Assembly: GCF_002860355.1 (NCBI RefSeq)
Contig: NZ_NMWU01000005.1
Span: 85-64,084, forward strand
Source of the DNA: Bifidobacterium margollesii
GTDB lineage: Bacteria > Actinomycetota > Actinomycetes > Actinomycetales > Bifidobacteriaceae
DNA length: 64,000 nt
Direction: 5' to 3'
This document shows, piece after piece, positions 47,019 through 55,905 of this stretch (position 1 is the first letter of the stretch; every line of letters starts with the position of its first letter). The notes below the pieces were generated by a model that made no database searches, was not told the DNA's origin, and saw nothing but the letters and a program-made list of their open reading frames with translations. A program made the position numbers and the translations under genes.

Positions 47019-47510
47019 GACGATCCTTTCATCCGACCGGAGATCACCGCTCATTCGAGACGGTGCCACCGGAACTCCAAGGACAGTCGTTATCCGCCGC
47101 GGCGCCATTCAATCAAGTCAAGCCATGCAGCCAAGCCGTAGAGCCAAGCCGTAGAGCACCGGGGCGGTCCGTAACTGCAAAACCGCCGTCAGTCTACACC
47201 CGTCGCGAGGCTGCCGTCTGACCACATATCGCAATGACCACCCTCAGTCAGCGAAGCCGACAGCTCCCGCCGGCAAGAGCGAGATGGAATGCCGGTCCGT
47301 TCGACAACACGGACTGAAGAAACAGTCATCTTATTGCAGTACATCGGTGGACTTCCTTTGCAAACGGTGGGAACGAATGCGGTCGGGTCAACGGGGTGCG
47401 CGAATATGGTGTGCGGTTAACGACACGGCCGTTGATCGACTCGGATCGACATCGAAGTGCGGTACGTCGAAGCGAACCACCATGATTCACCCCAGAGGAA
47501 GGGAACCACC
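47019..47510. other. Intergenic region, no gene seen
   Basis: The region separates divergent pabB and the formate/nitrite transporter. It holds a short tandem repeat of AGCCAAGCCGTAG near 47130-47155 and a module (CAGTCAGCGAAGCCGACAGC) related to the dispersed repeats. Promoters for both genes must lie here but I cannot place them firmly. Confidence 0.45.
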
Positions 47511-48408
47511 ATGCCGGAGAACGGCACCACTGCCCAGCAGCACGCGAAGGACGCGCAGACCACGAATTCCCCAGCCCCCAAGGCACCCGTCATCAACATC
47601 AACGCGCTCAACCCCGCCGAAACCGAAGCGGCCGTGGAAAACGCCGGCGTCGCGAAGACCCGCCTCAGCTCAGGCAAGGCCTTCGTCTCCGCCATGTTCG
47701 CCGGCGCGTTCATCGGCTTCGGCGCCCTGTTCTTCCTGATCGTCACCTCCGATCCGTCCATGACGTGGGGGCCGAAGCGCTTCGTCGGCGGCCTCGCCTT
47801 CTGCATGGGCCTGGTGCTGGTGCTGTGCTGCGGCGCCGAGCTGTTCACCGGCAACTCGCTGATGGCCTCCGACATCGCCGCGCACAAGATCAGCTGGGGG
47901 GCGCTCGCCAGGAACTGGGTGATCGTCTGGTTCGGCAATCTCGCCGGAGCCCTGCTGCTGGTGGCGCTGATCGGATTCGCCGGTACGATGGGGGCTTAAC
48001 GACGGAGCAGTCGGCGACACCGCCGTGGCCACCGCCGCTTCGAAGATCACGCCCGACTGGATCACGCTGTTCTTCCGCGGCATCCTGTGCAACATCCTCG
48101 TGTGTCTCGCCGTGCGCATCGGATTCTCCGCACGCTCGGTGGGCGACAAGGTGCTCGGCATTCTGCTGCCCATCGCAGGCTTCGTCGCGATGGGATTCGA
48201 ACACTGCGTGGCGAACATGTTCTTCCTGCCCGTAGGCCTGCTGTCAAAGCTGCTCGGCTTCGGCGCGGACGCCACCGGCGCGAGTGCCGTCACCGTGCAG
48301 GGCATCCTGTACAACCTTTCGGCCGCCACACTCGGCAACATCGTAGGCGGCGCGGTGTTCGTGGCTCTGGCCTACTGGTTCGTCAACGCCAAGCGTTCCC
48401 AGAACTGA
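47511..48408 (+). pseudogene. Formate/nitrite transporter, frameshifted
   Basis: Two adjacent frames make one FNT channel of about 298 residues. The first (47511-47999) has AFVSAMFAGAFIGFGALFF and the first helices through WFGNLAGALLLVALIGF. The second continues with ITPDWITLFFRGILCNILVC, PIAGFVAMGFEHCVANMFF and the last helices. Removing one G from the five-G tract at 47990-47994 joins them in frame as TMGLNDGAVGDTAVATAASK. The start has GGAAGG upstream and is normal. Such channels pass formate or related anions; bifidobacteria excrete formate, so loss would matter. The shift could be a real mutation, a phase-variable tract or a sequencing error. Confidence 0.85.
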
Positions 48409-48423
48409 GAGCCGCACTGGTCT

Positions 48424-48461
48424 GGTGCCGGTCCGCCACAGCCCACGGTCGGACCGGCACC
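48424..48461. terminator. Hairpin between the transporter and the Tad locus
   Basis: GGTGCCGGTCCG pairs perfectly with CGGACCGGCACC across a 14-base loop between two convergent genes. There is no U-run, so termination efficiency is uncertain. Confidence 0.65.
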
Positions 48462-48515
48462 TGAACGGACCAACGTCCCGGCCGGAGCCAAGGCCTGGCT
48501 GAAAGCGCGAACCTT

Positions 48516-48905
48516 CTATTCGCAGTCCTTCGGACCGGCTTTCGCCTGAGCCCGCACCTTGCCGATCAACGGCACACGAGAATCCACCGACGCGGAAACA
48601 ACGACGTCTTCGCCCTGCACCTGGCATGCCCGCACAACACCACGATTCCGTGCCGCAATGCGGGCGGCAGCCGCACATGGATCTCCCGTGGATTCATATA
48701 GCGCATCGGCGGCGGCGAGTGCGGCACCGTCCGCCGCGGTCTGCGCCACCGACTTGCAGATCAGCACATTGCCCACGGTGAGGATCACCGACAGCATCAC
48801 CCCCACCGCACATACCAGTCCGATGCCGACGACAGTGCCGCTGCCGCGCTCCCACCGGCTCATCCGTGGCCTTTCAAGGCCCAATGCATTGTCTGATTCA
48901 CTCAT
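48516..48905 (-). CDS. TadE-like pseudopilin-type membrane protein (last gene of the Tad locus)
   Basis: The 129-residue protein has one N-terminal helix preceded by ERGSGTVVGIGLVCAVGVML, then AAADGAAL-type repeats (QTAADGAALAAADALY) typical of Rv3654c/TadF-like proteins. It probably assembles into or modulates the Tad pilus. Its start overlaps the upstream tadE-like gene by eight bases, indicating translational coupling. Confidence 0.8.
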   Translation of the reverse strand: MSESDNALGLERPRMSRWERGSGTVVGIGLVCAVGVMLSVILTVGNVLICKSVAQTAADGAALAAADALYESTGDPCAAAARIAARNRGVVRACQVQGEDVVVSASVDSRVPLIGKVRAQAKAGPKDCE

Positions 48906-49329
48906 GGAGTATCGCCACCGCCTTTCCCGTCATCGACGCCGGTACGATGCCCAATGGCCCCGGCAGCACCGGACACCGCGTGGTCACCGCCACTTCCCTG
49001 CCGCCTTTCGCCACAGCCACGGAAACGCCGGTACCGGCGATGCGCGCCGCCACGCCGCTCGGATTGGCGGCACCGGAATCCGCGGCGACCACGATCTCCC
49101 TCGCCGCGGCACGGGCGGCCTCCTGACATTCCATGCCGACGGTCACCGCTCTGGCCGATGAGAACAGCAGCAGAGCCACCACCATCACCGCCGGCAGGAT
49201 CACCGCGAATTCGGCCGTTACCGTACCGTTCTCCACGAAGGCTCGTCGTTGTGGTTCCGGCCCGCCCGTCTCACACCCGGATGGGCCGGAACCGTTGCGT
49301 CTCAGTCGCATCGCGTCAATCAGGCGCAT
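48898..49329 (-). CDS. TadE-family protein
   Basis: The 143-residue protein has the TadE signature: a conserved Glu after a cleavage-like site (ENGTVTAEFAVILPAVM) followed by a helix (VVALLLFSSARAVTV) and CQEAARAAAREI. It is a minor pseudopilin of the Tad machine. Its ATG shares one base with the stop of the pilin gene (TGATG). Confidence 0.86.
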   Translation of the reverse strand: MRLIDAMRLRRNGSGPSGCETGGPEPQRRAFVENGTVTAEFAVILPAVMVVALLLFSSARAVTVGMECQEAARAAAREIVVAADSGAANPSGVAARIAGTGVSVAVAKGGREVAVTTRCPVLPGPLGIVPASMTGKAVAILHE

Positions 49330-49601
49330 CAGACGTTCAACGCCTGCCGGACGATGTTGGTGAGCAGGGATTTGACCGCACCGGATTTGAGGATCGCGAC
49401 CAGAAGACCGGCGAATCCGGTGGCCGCGATCATCACCACCGCGTATTCGGCGGTGGCGAGGCCTTTCTCCGGCTCATCCGTCATCGTGCGTAATCGGGCG
49501 TCGAGCAGGCACGCCTTTCGACGCAGGTAGGCCATGGTGCCGGCCGTTCTCATGGCCGGCGTTACGGGAGCAAGGTCCCGGGTAGTATCGATCGGTGTCA
49601 T
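49329..49601 (-). CDS. DUF4244 Flp-type pilin
   Basis: The 90-residue protein has DEPEKGLATAEYAVVMIAAT followed by a hydrophobic stretch and KSLLTNIVRQALNV. GLATAEYA is the actinobacterial Flp/DUF4244 prepilin motif, cleaved after Gly by a prepilin peptidase. It is probably the major subunit of the Tad pilus, used by bifidobacteria to attach in the gut. ATG at 49601 has AAAGGA nine bases upstream. No prepilin peptidase is encoded in the window. Confidence 0.85.
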   Translation of the reverse strand: MTPIDTTRDLAPVTPAMRTAGTMAYLRRKACLLDARLRTMTDEPEKGLATAEYAVVMIAATGFAGLLVAILKSGAVKSLLTNIVRQALNV

Positions 49602-49914
49602 GGCATTGTTCCTTTCAGAAAGCTTCGGAAAATTCGATGTCGTGAAATATGCCGGTCCGGCTCGTGGTCCGGACAAGCCGAGCCGGGCCGACTGTGTGTA
49701 GGGGGTGCGCCCGTGTCTGCGGGCCCACCCATGCTCGTAAGTGCAAGGCCCGCGCCCGCATGCATAAGCCGCACGCACGAACCACACGCACAATCCGTAT
49801 ATGGAATCCGTATGTCCTTGTGAGCACACACCTCCTTTCGTTGTTGTTCCCTTGGCTTTTCCTCGGCGGTCTGCGGTCGCTTCCATCCGCCGACGGGATA
49901 TCATTCATCCGGCG
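49602..49914. other. Intergenic region between tadC and the pilin gene
   Basis: This 313-base region precedes the pilin gene and may carry its own promoter, since pilin is needed in excess. It includes a GGGTGCGCCCGTGTCTGCGGGC-like self-complementary stretch near 49705-49730. A strong AAAGGAGG site at about 49833-49840 is followed by an arginine-rich frame I do not accept as a gene. Confidence 0.45.
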
Positions 49915-50475
49915 CTATCCACCGGCGAACGCCGCAATGGACGGCACCACGCCGATCAGGATGAACGCCGGCAGGAAGCACAACCCCATCGGCATCAGCA
50001 ACCGTACGGAAAGCCCGGCGGCCTCTCGTTCGATCCGCTGCCGTTCATCGCGATCGATCCGCTCCACCTGCGCGGCGATACGCAGCAACGGCGAAACCCC
50101 ATGACGCCACGAAGGCTCCAACGCACCGCGGATCAGCTCGAACTCCTCCGCCTCGCGACCTCGAGGCGACACCACCGTCCAGGCCCCATTCCATTCGACT
50201 CCTCGATTCAACGCCGAAGCCACACACATCATGTCACGTCCCAGTCGGGTTCCCGACGTCACGCCGATGACCTGAAGCGCGCGAGGGATCGAGGCCCCCT
50301 GCCGCACGGCCACGGCGATCAGTTCCAGCATCAACGTCACCGGAAGCGGCGGCGCATCCATCCCCGCGGATCGAGCCACCAAGGGCATCCACCGCGTCGG
50401 ACGCATCCGCAGATACACGCCGACAACAACCCCAACGGCACAGAGCATCGACCACATTTGAACGTCGACCATCAT
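49915..50475 (-). CDS. tadC: TadC-like type II secretion F domain protein
   Basis: The 186-residue inner-membrane protein has an N-terminal helix, the T2SSF core (VTLMLELIAVAVRQGASIPR, region ALEPSWRHGVSPLLRIA, REAAGLSVRLLMPMGLCFLPAFI) and a final helix. With TadB it forms the pilus assembly platform. It overlaps the tadB stop by four bases. Confidence 0.88.
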   Translation of the reverse strand: MMVDVQMWSMLCAVGVVVGVYLRMRPTRWMPLVARSAGMDAPPLPVTLMLELIAVAVRQGASIPRALQVIGVTSGTRLGRDMMCVASALNRGVEWNGAWTVVSPRGREAEEFELIRGALEPSWRHGVSPLLRIAAQVERIDRDERQRIEREAAGLSVRLLMPMGLCFLPAFILIGVVPSIAAFAGG

Positions 50476-51179
50476 CGTCGCCTCCTTTCATTCCCGCGTC
50501 GGTCGGCTTGAACCTCGGACGCGACCCCGCGCTCCTCCAGCCGCATCAGCAGCCGTCGCATCCACAACAGGCCGATCAGGCAGCACATCAGCCCGCCCGA
50601 CAGGCACATGCCACCGATCGCGCTGCCGAACAGGAACGACAACGGACGTGCACCCAGCAGCTCGCCCAGCGCAATGGTGATCATCGGCAACGAAGCGAGC
50701 AGTCTCATCGTCGCCCGGGGTACGGCAAGCGCCTTGGCACGCAGCTCATCCACCAACTGCGAGCGCCGATGCGAAGCCGCAACCGCCTCCAGACACCGCG
50801 CAGCCTCGCACCCCAATCGTTCGCTGACCAGACAGGCTACGGTTACGCTTCGGGCCACGCTCAGAGCCTGATCACTGGTCTCATCACCCGCACGCCTGGA
50901 TTCCATCACCTCACGCACGCGGTATTCGCTGATCGAAGCCGTGGGAAATCTGCGCCCCGCCTGCTCCTCGAACGCCTCGACAAGTCCGCCTCCATTGCGC
51001 ACGAATGCGATCAACGACGCCAACACCGATGCGATGCCGATGCGGGATGCCGGGCGATCGACCGTACCGTTCAATGCCGATATGCGCCGCAATCTCCGCA
51101 CCGGCGCGCACAGCAACAGCCATACCGTCCCGCCGACGCAGACTCCGGAGCACCACACATACGCCTGCAACACATGCAT
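50472..51179 (-). CDS. tadB: TadB-like type II secretion F domain protein
   Basis: The 235-residue membrane protein has an N-terminal helix (AYVWCSGVCVGGTVWLLLC), a T2SSF-like middle (NGGGLVEAFEEQAGRRFPT, AARCLEAVAASHRRSQLVDE) and two C-terminal helices. It is the second platform protein of the Tad machine. ATG at 51179 has GGAGGTGA eight bases upstream, five bases after the tadA stop. A much longer upstream-open frame is only read-through of tadA. Confidence 0.88.
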   Translation of the reverse strand: MHVLQAYVWCSGVCVGGTVWLLLCAPVRRLRRISALNGTVDRPASRIGIASVLASLIAFVRNGGGLVEAFEEQAGRRFPTASISEYRVREVMESRRAGDETSDQALSVARSVTVACLVSERLGCEAARCLEAVAASHRRSQLVDELRAKALAVPRATMRLLASLPMITIALGELLGARPLSFLFGSAIGGMCLSGGLMCCLIGLLWMRRLLMRLEERGVASEVQADRRGNERRRR

Positions 51180-51184
51180 CAGTC

Positions 51185-52417
51185 TCACCTCCAGCCGTTC
51201 CACATCGATTCGGACAAGCCCATCGTCGAAGCCGCCGCGATAACCGCCGTCGGGCAATCCGGGCCGACCATGCCTCGCCCGCCGTAGCCAACGCCACCGA
51301 CCGCTCCGGTACCCACCCCGGCACCGCGAGCGGAACCGTGTCTCGCATGTACGACGCCGGGCGCAGCGATACCGGCCGTTCCGGCAGAGGCAGCGGCGTC
51401 GATGCCGCTTAACGCCCACCGCCGAACGAACGCCGCCCACCCGTCGTGACATCGCGGTTCGTGCTCGCCATCCCAATCCGCAAGAATCCGTCCGATCAGT
51501 CGCCGTTCCCGGTCAACCTGCAGCACGCCGATCTGAGCGATCCTTCGCCGACCGTTCCGACGCTCCAGATGAATCACCACGTCGAACGCCCCTTCGGCGA
51601 GCATCGACAGCGCGGTCGGGTCGAGTCCCGCCAGCAGTCCCAACGTCTGCAATCGCGACGGCACACGATCCACGCTGTCGGCATGCAACGTGGTCATACC
51701 GCCGTGATGCCCGGAATTCAGCGCTCTCAGCAGATCGGCGATCTCCTCGCCACGGCATTCGCCCAACACCACACGGTCCGGACGCATCCGCAGCGTCGCC
51801 TTCACCAGCTCAGCCAAGCCAATCGCACCCTGACCTTCAATATTCGCTTCGCGAGCCACCATCGACACATGATCGCCATGCGGCAGACCGCCCAGCTCCC
51901 TGGTCTCCTCCACGCTGACGATGCGCTCTCGCTGGCCGCATTCGGCCAGCATCGCCTTGAGCAGCGTGGTTTTGCCCGTGCCGGTTCCTCCGGTGATCAG
52001 CACCGTCGCCCGCCCGCTCACCAGACCGTGCAGCACAGCTCCCCATCGCAGGGGGAACATCCCGGAAGCTCCCAATGCGGACAATCTCGCCAGGGTGCGG
52101 TCCGGGAATCGTATCGAAAGCGCTGCACCCTGCGCAACAAGCGGAGCGATCACCGCATGGATGCGTATGCCGTCAACGGTGGAGGCGTCGGCGATCGGAT
52201 GGGAATCATCCAGTCGCCGTCCCAGCTGCGCGCACAGCTGGACCGCGTACTCGCGCACCACTTGCGGCGAGCGGAATCCCATCGGCACCCAACGCTCCTC
52301 CATGCCATCGCCACGATCCGCCCATATACGCCCGTCGCAGGTCACCGCCACGTCGGTGACCGCGGCATCATGCGCCAACATGTCCAATGGTCCGAAAATC
52401 AGTCCGTTCTCCATCAT
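51185..52417 (-). CDS. tadA: Tad secretion ATPase (CpaF/TadA)
   Basis: The 410-residue ATPase powers pilus assembly. Walker A is GGTGTGKTT (143-151), with VSVEETREL, the Walker B region LGECRGEEIADLLRAL and MTTLHADS typical of CpaF. Length and motif order are normal for actinobacterial TadA. A Gly-rich C-terminal tail (GAGVGTGAVGGVGYGGRG region) is extra. Its ATG directly follows the tadZ stop. Confidence 0.95.
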   Translation of the reverse strand: MMENGLIFGPLDMLAHDAAVTDVAVTCDGRIWADRGDGMEERWVPMGFRSPQVVREYAVQLCAQLGRRLDDSHPIADASTVDGIRIHAVIAPLVAQGAALSIRFPDRTLARLSALGASGMFPLRWGAVLHGLVSGRATVLITGGTGTGKTTLLKAMLAECGQRERIVSVEETRELGGLPHGDHVSMVAREANIEGQGAIGLAELVKATLRMRPDRVVLGECRGEEIADLLRALNSGHHGGMTTLHADSVDRVPSRLQTLGLLAGLDPTALSMLAEGAFDVVIHLERRNGRRRIAQIGVLQVDRERRLIGRILADWDGEHEPRCHDGWAAFVRRWALSGIDAAASAGTAGIAAPGVVHARHGSARGAGVGTGAVGGVGYGGRGMVGPDCPTAVIAAASTMGLSESMWNGWR

Positions 52418-53641
52418 TCACCGCCTTCCGCGCAATCCGCCGAACGGCGACCTGCCGCCTGAAGCAGCCACGCCATCGTTTACGCCTTCGTTGCCGCCAA
52501 CGGTTCTGCGTTTCAGGGGACGGCATTCACGTTCAATCCGTTCGCATACGACATCCACGGTCGTTCGAAGGCGCCGAGGCACCGTCGTCACGCCCGTCCC
52601 GGCCAGCACCGACCGTCCCAGAGCAGCATCCCGCGCAAGCATCCCCACCATTTCCCTGCCGAGATAGTCCTCCGCTTCGCCGATGTCCACCGTTCCCATC
52701 TTCGATGACCAGGGCGGAGGCGCCCCCACCACTACGATCGCGCCATCAGCCATGCCACCGGCCAGATTCACGCCAACGCCCCCACCTACCGTGCCAGGCA
52801 CACCACCTACCATGCCGGCCGTCCCGCCCACGTCGCCTTCGACCAATCGAAGCAATTCGGCACGCGCCCTGGCAAGCCCGAGCACACTGAGCTCCACGAC
52901 AAGCACCACCACCGCCGGCCGCAACTCCCGCCACCGTTGCGCGTGCCCGGCATCCAACACCAATACGTCGCTGATCTGCGACAATGCGCGCACTGCGGCA
53001 TGCACCTCCCACCAGTCCGGCAACGATGCGGACCACGAATCGGCGGCGAGCACCGGCATGCCATCCCACTTCGGAAGCTCGTTCCTCAGTGAACTCGGCT
53101 CTATCCTGCCCAGCGGCGCATTGATGCCGCCCCATCGCAGACCAGGCTCCGATTCCAGCCCAAGAACCACATCCATGCCACCGGCCGGCAGATCCATATC
53201 GGCCAGCGCACACGACGTACCGCCCCGAACGATGGTCCGTGCGCACAGTGCCGCGAAGACACTGACCCCCACGCCCCCGGAAGCCGAGACGAAAACCGCG
53301 GCATTGCGGAGATCCGATCCACCGGTCGATCCCGATCCATCGGTTGATCCGCCGACCGCTCCGGCAGCTGATCCGCCGACCATTCCGCCGGAAGGCCCAC
53401 CGACCCCGACGCCGACACCGCCAACCCCGCCGGTGACGCCCGTACGCGCACCGACGGAGCCGGCGTTCGCATGCGGCATGGAACGCGAAGCGCCTTCGAA
53501 CGGCGTCCGCGCATCACTGCGTACCACATCACTGCGCGCCGCATCGCCACGCACGTAGAACCGTTGCGGCGGTGAAGCCGGAATATTCGAAGCCTTCGAC
53601 GGGGACGGCGCCGGTATCGATGAAGTCGTTGCATTGGTCAT
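52418..53641 (-). CDS. tadZ: TadZ/CpaE-like (Ssd-like) ParA-fold protein
   Basis: The 407-residue protein heads the Tad operon. After a low-complexity N-terminus (Ser/Pro-rich, then GGVGGVGVGVGGPSGG type) comes a deviant Walker A, FVSASGGVGVSVFAAL, which lacks the usual final Lys but keeps the fold. ADMDLPAGGMDVVLGLE follows as the ParA switch region, then LVLDAGHAQRWRE. Related proteins position the pilus apparatus or affect septum formation. The promoter probably lies in the AT-richer DNA above 53642. Confidence 0.85.
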   Translation of the reverse strand: MTNATTSSIPAPSPSKASNIPASPPQRFYVRGDAARSDVVRSDARTPFEGASRSMPHANAGSVGARTGVTGGVGGVGVGVGGPSGGMVGGSAAGAVGGSTDGSGSTGGSDLRNAAVFVSASGGVGVSVFAALCARTIVRGGTSCALADMDLPAGGMDVVLGLESEPGLRWGGINAPLGRIEPSSLRNELPKWDGMPVLAADSWSASLPDWWEVHAAVRALSQISDVLVLDAGHAQRWRELRPAVVVLVVELSVLGLARARAELLRLVEGDVGGTAGMVGGVPGTVGGGVGVNLAGGMADGAIVVVGAPPPWSSKMGTVDIGEAEDYLGREMVGMLARDAALGRSVLAGTGVTTVPRRLRTTVDVVCERIERECRPLKRRTVGGNEGVNDGVAASGGRSPFGGLRGRR

Positions 53642-53719
53642 GCCCCGATTGTGGCAAACAGCGCCGTTGCGGACAGGAAAAATCGGGGTATGTGGTCGAA
53701 CGTGAACGATTACGGCGAG

Positions 53720-53728
53720 TTATCCACA
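53720..53728 (+). promoter_or_regulatory. Single DnaA-box consensus
   Basis: TTATCCACA matches the DnaA-box consensus exactly. Only one copy is seen, near the likely tadZ promoter, so it may tune transcription or be chance rather than mark an origin. Confidence 0.4.
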
Positions 53729-53855
53729 ATGAGCGCTCACACGCACAATTCACTGCACTTCAGCTCAAAAACAACACAGTTCAGCCTATGGAAACGCACA
53801 CCCCGCACCACTTTGCGACACTTCGGCACAAAACGGACGAACCCCTTAGTTCAGC

Positions 53856-53883
53856 TTGATTTTCGGTCGGTTACGTAGATAAT
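53856..53883 (+). promoter_or_regulatory. Promoter of the candidate RNA
   Basis: TTGATT, a 16-base spacer and GATAAT fit a vegetative promoter, placing a transcription start near 53890. Confidence 0.55.
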
Positions 53884-53888
53884 GGAAC

Positions 53889-54055
53889 TACAAGCAAAAC
53901 AGAAGAGCGGAGCCCACAAAAGTAGATGATCACCATGATTGAATGATGTTGGGCGGATTGCAAGGACTTACCGCCACGACAACGTTGTTGTGCAGAGATT
54001 CCGCATTCCGTAGCGCTTGTACATAAAGCCGGCCCCTGAATGGGGGTCGGCTTTT
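53889..54055 (+). ncRNA. Candidate structured non-coding RNA (about 165 nt)
   Basis: The segment starts just after a promoter-like sequence and ends in a strong terminator. Internal complementarity is nested: TACAAGC (53889-53895) with GCTTGTA (54015-54021), GCGGA (53907-53911) with TCCGC (54000-54004), GCCCA (53912-53916) with TGGGC (53950-53954), and a near-perfect hairpin CACGACAAC/GTTGTTGTG. GGCGG/CCGCC at 53952-53975 could form an alternative stem. I cannot assign an RNA family; a closing stem with a central multibranch is compatible with a 6S-like or other regulatory RNA. Confidence 0.5.
54025..54055 (+). terminator. Rho-independent terminator
   Basis: AAAGCCGGCCCC and GGGGTCGGCTTTT form a GC-rich stem with one G-U pair and a five-base loop, followed by a U-tract on the plus strand. 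No plus-strand protein gene precedes it, which points to an RNA gene. Confidence 0.88.
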
Positions 54056-54200
54056 GCTTTGCCCGCTTTGTCCCCTTTGCTCCGCGGCTCCCCACGTACC
54101 CGCCGCTCCGACCGCCATTACCCACGTAATTGGTCAAACGACTCACCAAGCGCCCAAAATCGGGCCGTACATGAGTCGATTGACCAATTAACCGGATTGA

Positions 54201-55769
54201 TCACGCCCGGCCAGTCCCAGAACCGACCTCGGACACAGCCTCCGGAACGGTCTCAGCCCTTTTCTCCCAGTTGAACGTGACCAGATGCTCCTCACGCCGT
54301 TCGCCACCGAACCGACGCTTGATGAAGTAGATCGCATAGCACAGCACGATGAATACGATCTCCGCCGCCAAAGCGAACCGCTGCGAAGGATCGAACACCA
54401 CCAGCACGCATGACGCGGTGCACAGAATGAACGCCGCCCACGGCACCCACGGAAATCCCGGCGTGCGATACTTCAGCTCACCGTCCGTGCGCCCGGTGGC
54501 CCGCCAACGCTGTCGGAACCGAATCTCGCAGTACGCGATCGCAATCCACACCACCACGGCGGAAAGACCTGAAATCGCCACCAGCACCAGATACACGGTG
54601 GACGCCGCCACCACCGAAGACAGCAATGCCAGCAACCCTCCGGCGATCGACGCGCACAGGGCCAGCATCGGCACGCCGCGCCGGTTCGTCTTGGCGAACC
54701 ACACCGGAATCATATGCTCATGGCCCAGCGACCACACCATTCGCGTGGAGGCGTACAGACCGGAGTTCGCCGCGGAAAGCACGGCCGTGAGCACCACGAA
54801 GTTCATGATGTCCCCGGCGAACGGCAGACCGATCGCATTGAACACCAGCACGAACGGGCTTTCGTCGACGCCGGCTTGACGCCACGGGATCAGCGAGGCC
54901 ATCACCACGATCGAACCGATGAAGAACAGCACCAGACGCCACAGCGTGGTGTGGATGGCCTTCGGCACGGCCTCTTCCGGATTGCGCGTCTCACCGGCCG
55001 TCACGCCGATGATTTCGGTGCCGCTGAATGCGAAGTTGACGGTGAGGATCGTGGTGAACACCGGCATGAATCCGTTCGGGAAGATGCCGTCCTTCACCAG
55101 ATTGTGGAACATCGGCGCATGATCGTATCCAGCGATGGGAATGATGCCGAAGATCGCCGCACCGCCGATGAGAATGAACGCGCAGATCGCGATCACCTTG
55201 ATCGACGCGAACCAGAACTCCGCCTCGCCGAACACGCGCACCGACAGCGCGTTGACGCCGAAGATCAGCACGATGCAGATCGCGCTCCACATCCAGGTGG
55301 GCGTTTGCGGGAACCATCGCTGCATCAGCAGACCGGCCGCGGTGAACTCTGATCCCAGCGCCACCGTCCAGGTGATCCAGTATTGGATCGCGATCACGAA
55401 TCCGGTGGCTGGTCCGATGAACTTCTCCGCATACACATGGAACGAGCCGCTCACCGGCATGGCCACGGAAAGCTCGCCGACGCACAGCATCACCAGGTAC
55501 ACGATCACCGCACCGATGGCGTAGGCCAGAATCGTGCCGATGGGGCCGGCCGTGTTGATCGTGAATCCGGAGCTCAGAAACAGACCGGTACCGATCACAC
55601 CGCCGAGGGAGATCATGCGCAGATGGCGCGTCTCCATGCCTCGTTTAAGCTCCACATGCGTCTGCTGGCTCACGCGGTGTCGGTCGTCATGATCACCGTT
55701 CGCATCGTCATGATCATCATGATCGTCATGATCGGGTCTGATTGCACTATTTGCACTATCGTCGGCCAC
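54201..55769 (-). CDS. APC-superfamily amino-acid permease
   Basis: The 522-residue transporter has about twelve helices and the amino-acid transporter signature [20 protein letters not shown] to [10 protein letters not shown], then [20 protein letters not shown] and [17 protein letters not shown]. It matches the AAT family (lysine, histidine, aromatic or similar amino acid:proton symporters); the substrate is not certain. The cytoplasmic N-terminus carries a His/Asp-rich stretch ([10 protein letters not shown] then GDHDDRH) encoded by an ATC/ATG-rich repeat, which is unusual. Confidence 0.92.
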   Translation of the reverse strand: MADDSANSAIRPDHDDHDDHDDANGDHDDRHRVSQQTHVELKRGMETRHLRMISLGGVIGTGLFLSSGFTINTAGPIGTILAYAIGAVIVYLVMLCVGELSVAMPVSGSFHVYAEKFIGPATGFVIAIQYWITWTVALGSEFTAAGLLMQRWFPQTPTWMWSAICIVLIFGVNALSVRVFGEAEFWFASIKVIAICAFILIGGAAIFGIIPIAGYDHAPMFHNLVKDGIFPNGFMPVFTTILTVNFAFSGTEIIGVTAGETRNPEEAVPKAIHTTLWRLVLFFIGSIVVMASLIPWRQAGVDESPFVLVFNAIGLPFAGDIMNFVVLTAVLSAANSGLYASTRMVWSLGHEHMIPVWFAKTNRRGVPMLALCASIAGGLLALLSSVVAASTVYLVLVAISGLSAVVVWIAIAYCEIRFRQRWRATGRTDGELKYRTPGFPWVPWAAFILCTASCVLVVFDPSQRFALAAEIVFIVLCYAIYFIKRRFGGERREEHLVTFNWEKRAETVPEAVSEVGSGTGRA

Positions 55770-55905
55770 TGTTTTCCCGTTTCGTTGTTTCTACGCTGCA
55801 TCATGTGCACGACTCCGCGGAAAGACCGCCGCCCTACGCACACTAGCCCACCACCATACTCAGAAACGGACCGTACCGCCAACCGAACCGGTCAGGCCGT
55901 TCCGG

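Larger units (their letters stand above)
53642..54200. other. Gene-free 560-base region holding promoters and a candidate RNA gene
   Basis: No protein-coding gene is convincing. It contains a consensus DnaA box at 53720-53728 (TTATCCACA), a promoter candidate at 53856-53883, a structured transcript candidate to 54055 and its terminator. GC content is lower than in the flanks. Confidence 0.6.

Noticed and set aside
49615-49908. Arginine-rich minus-strand frame behind a strong AAAGGAGG site between tadC and the pilin gene
   Set aside because: The spacing to a possible GTG is only about three bases, the composition looks non-coding, and no domain is visible. It was left as intergenic.
53720-53728. 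DnaA box as a sign of a replication origin
   Set aside because: A single box with no cluster, no AT-rich unwinding element and no dnaA or dnaN nearby.
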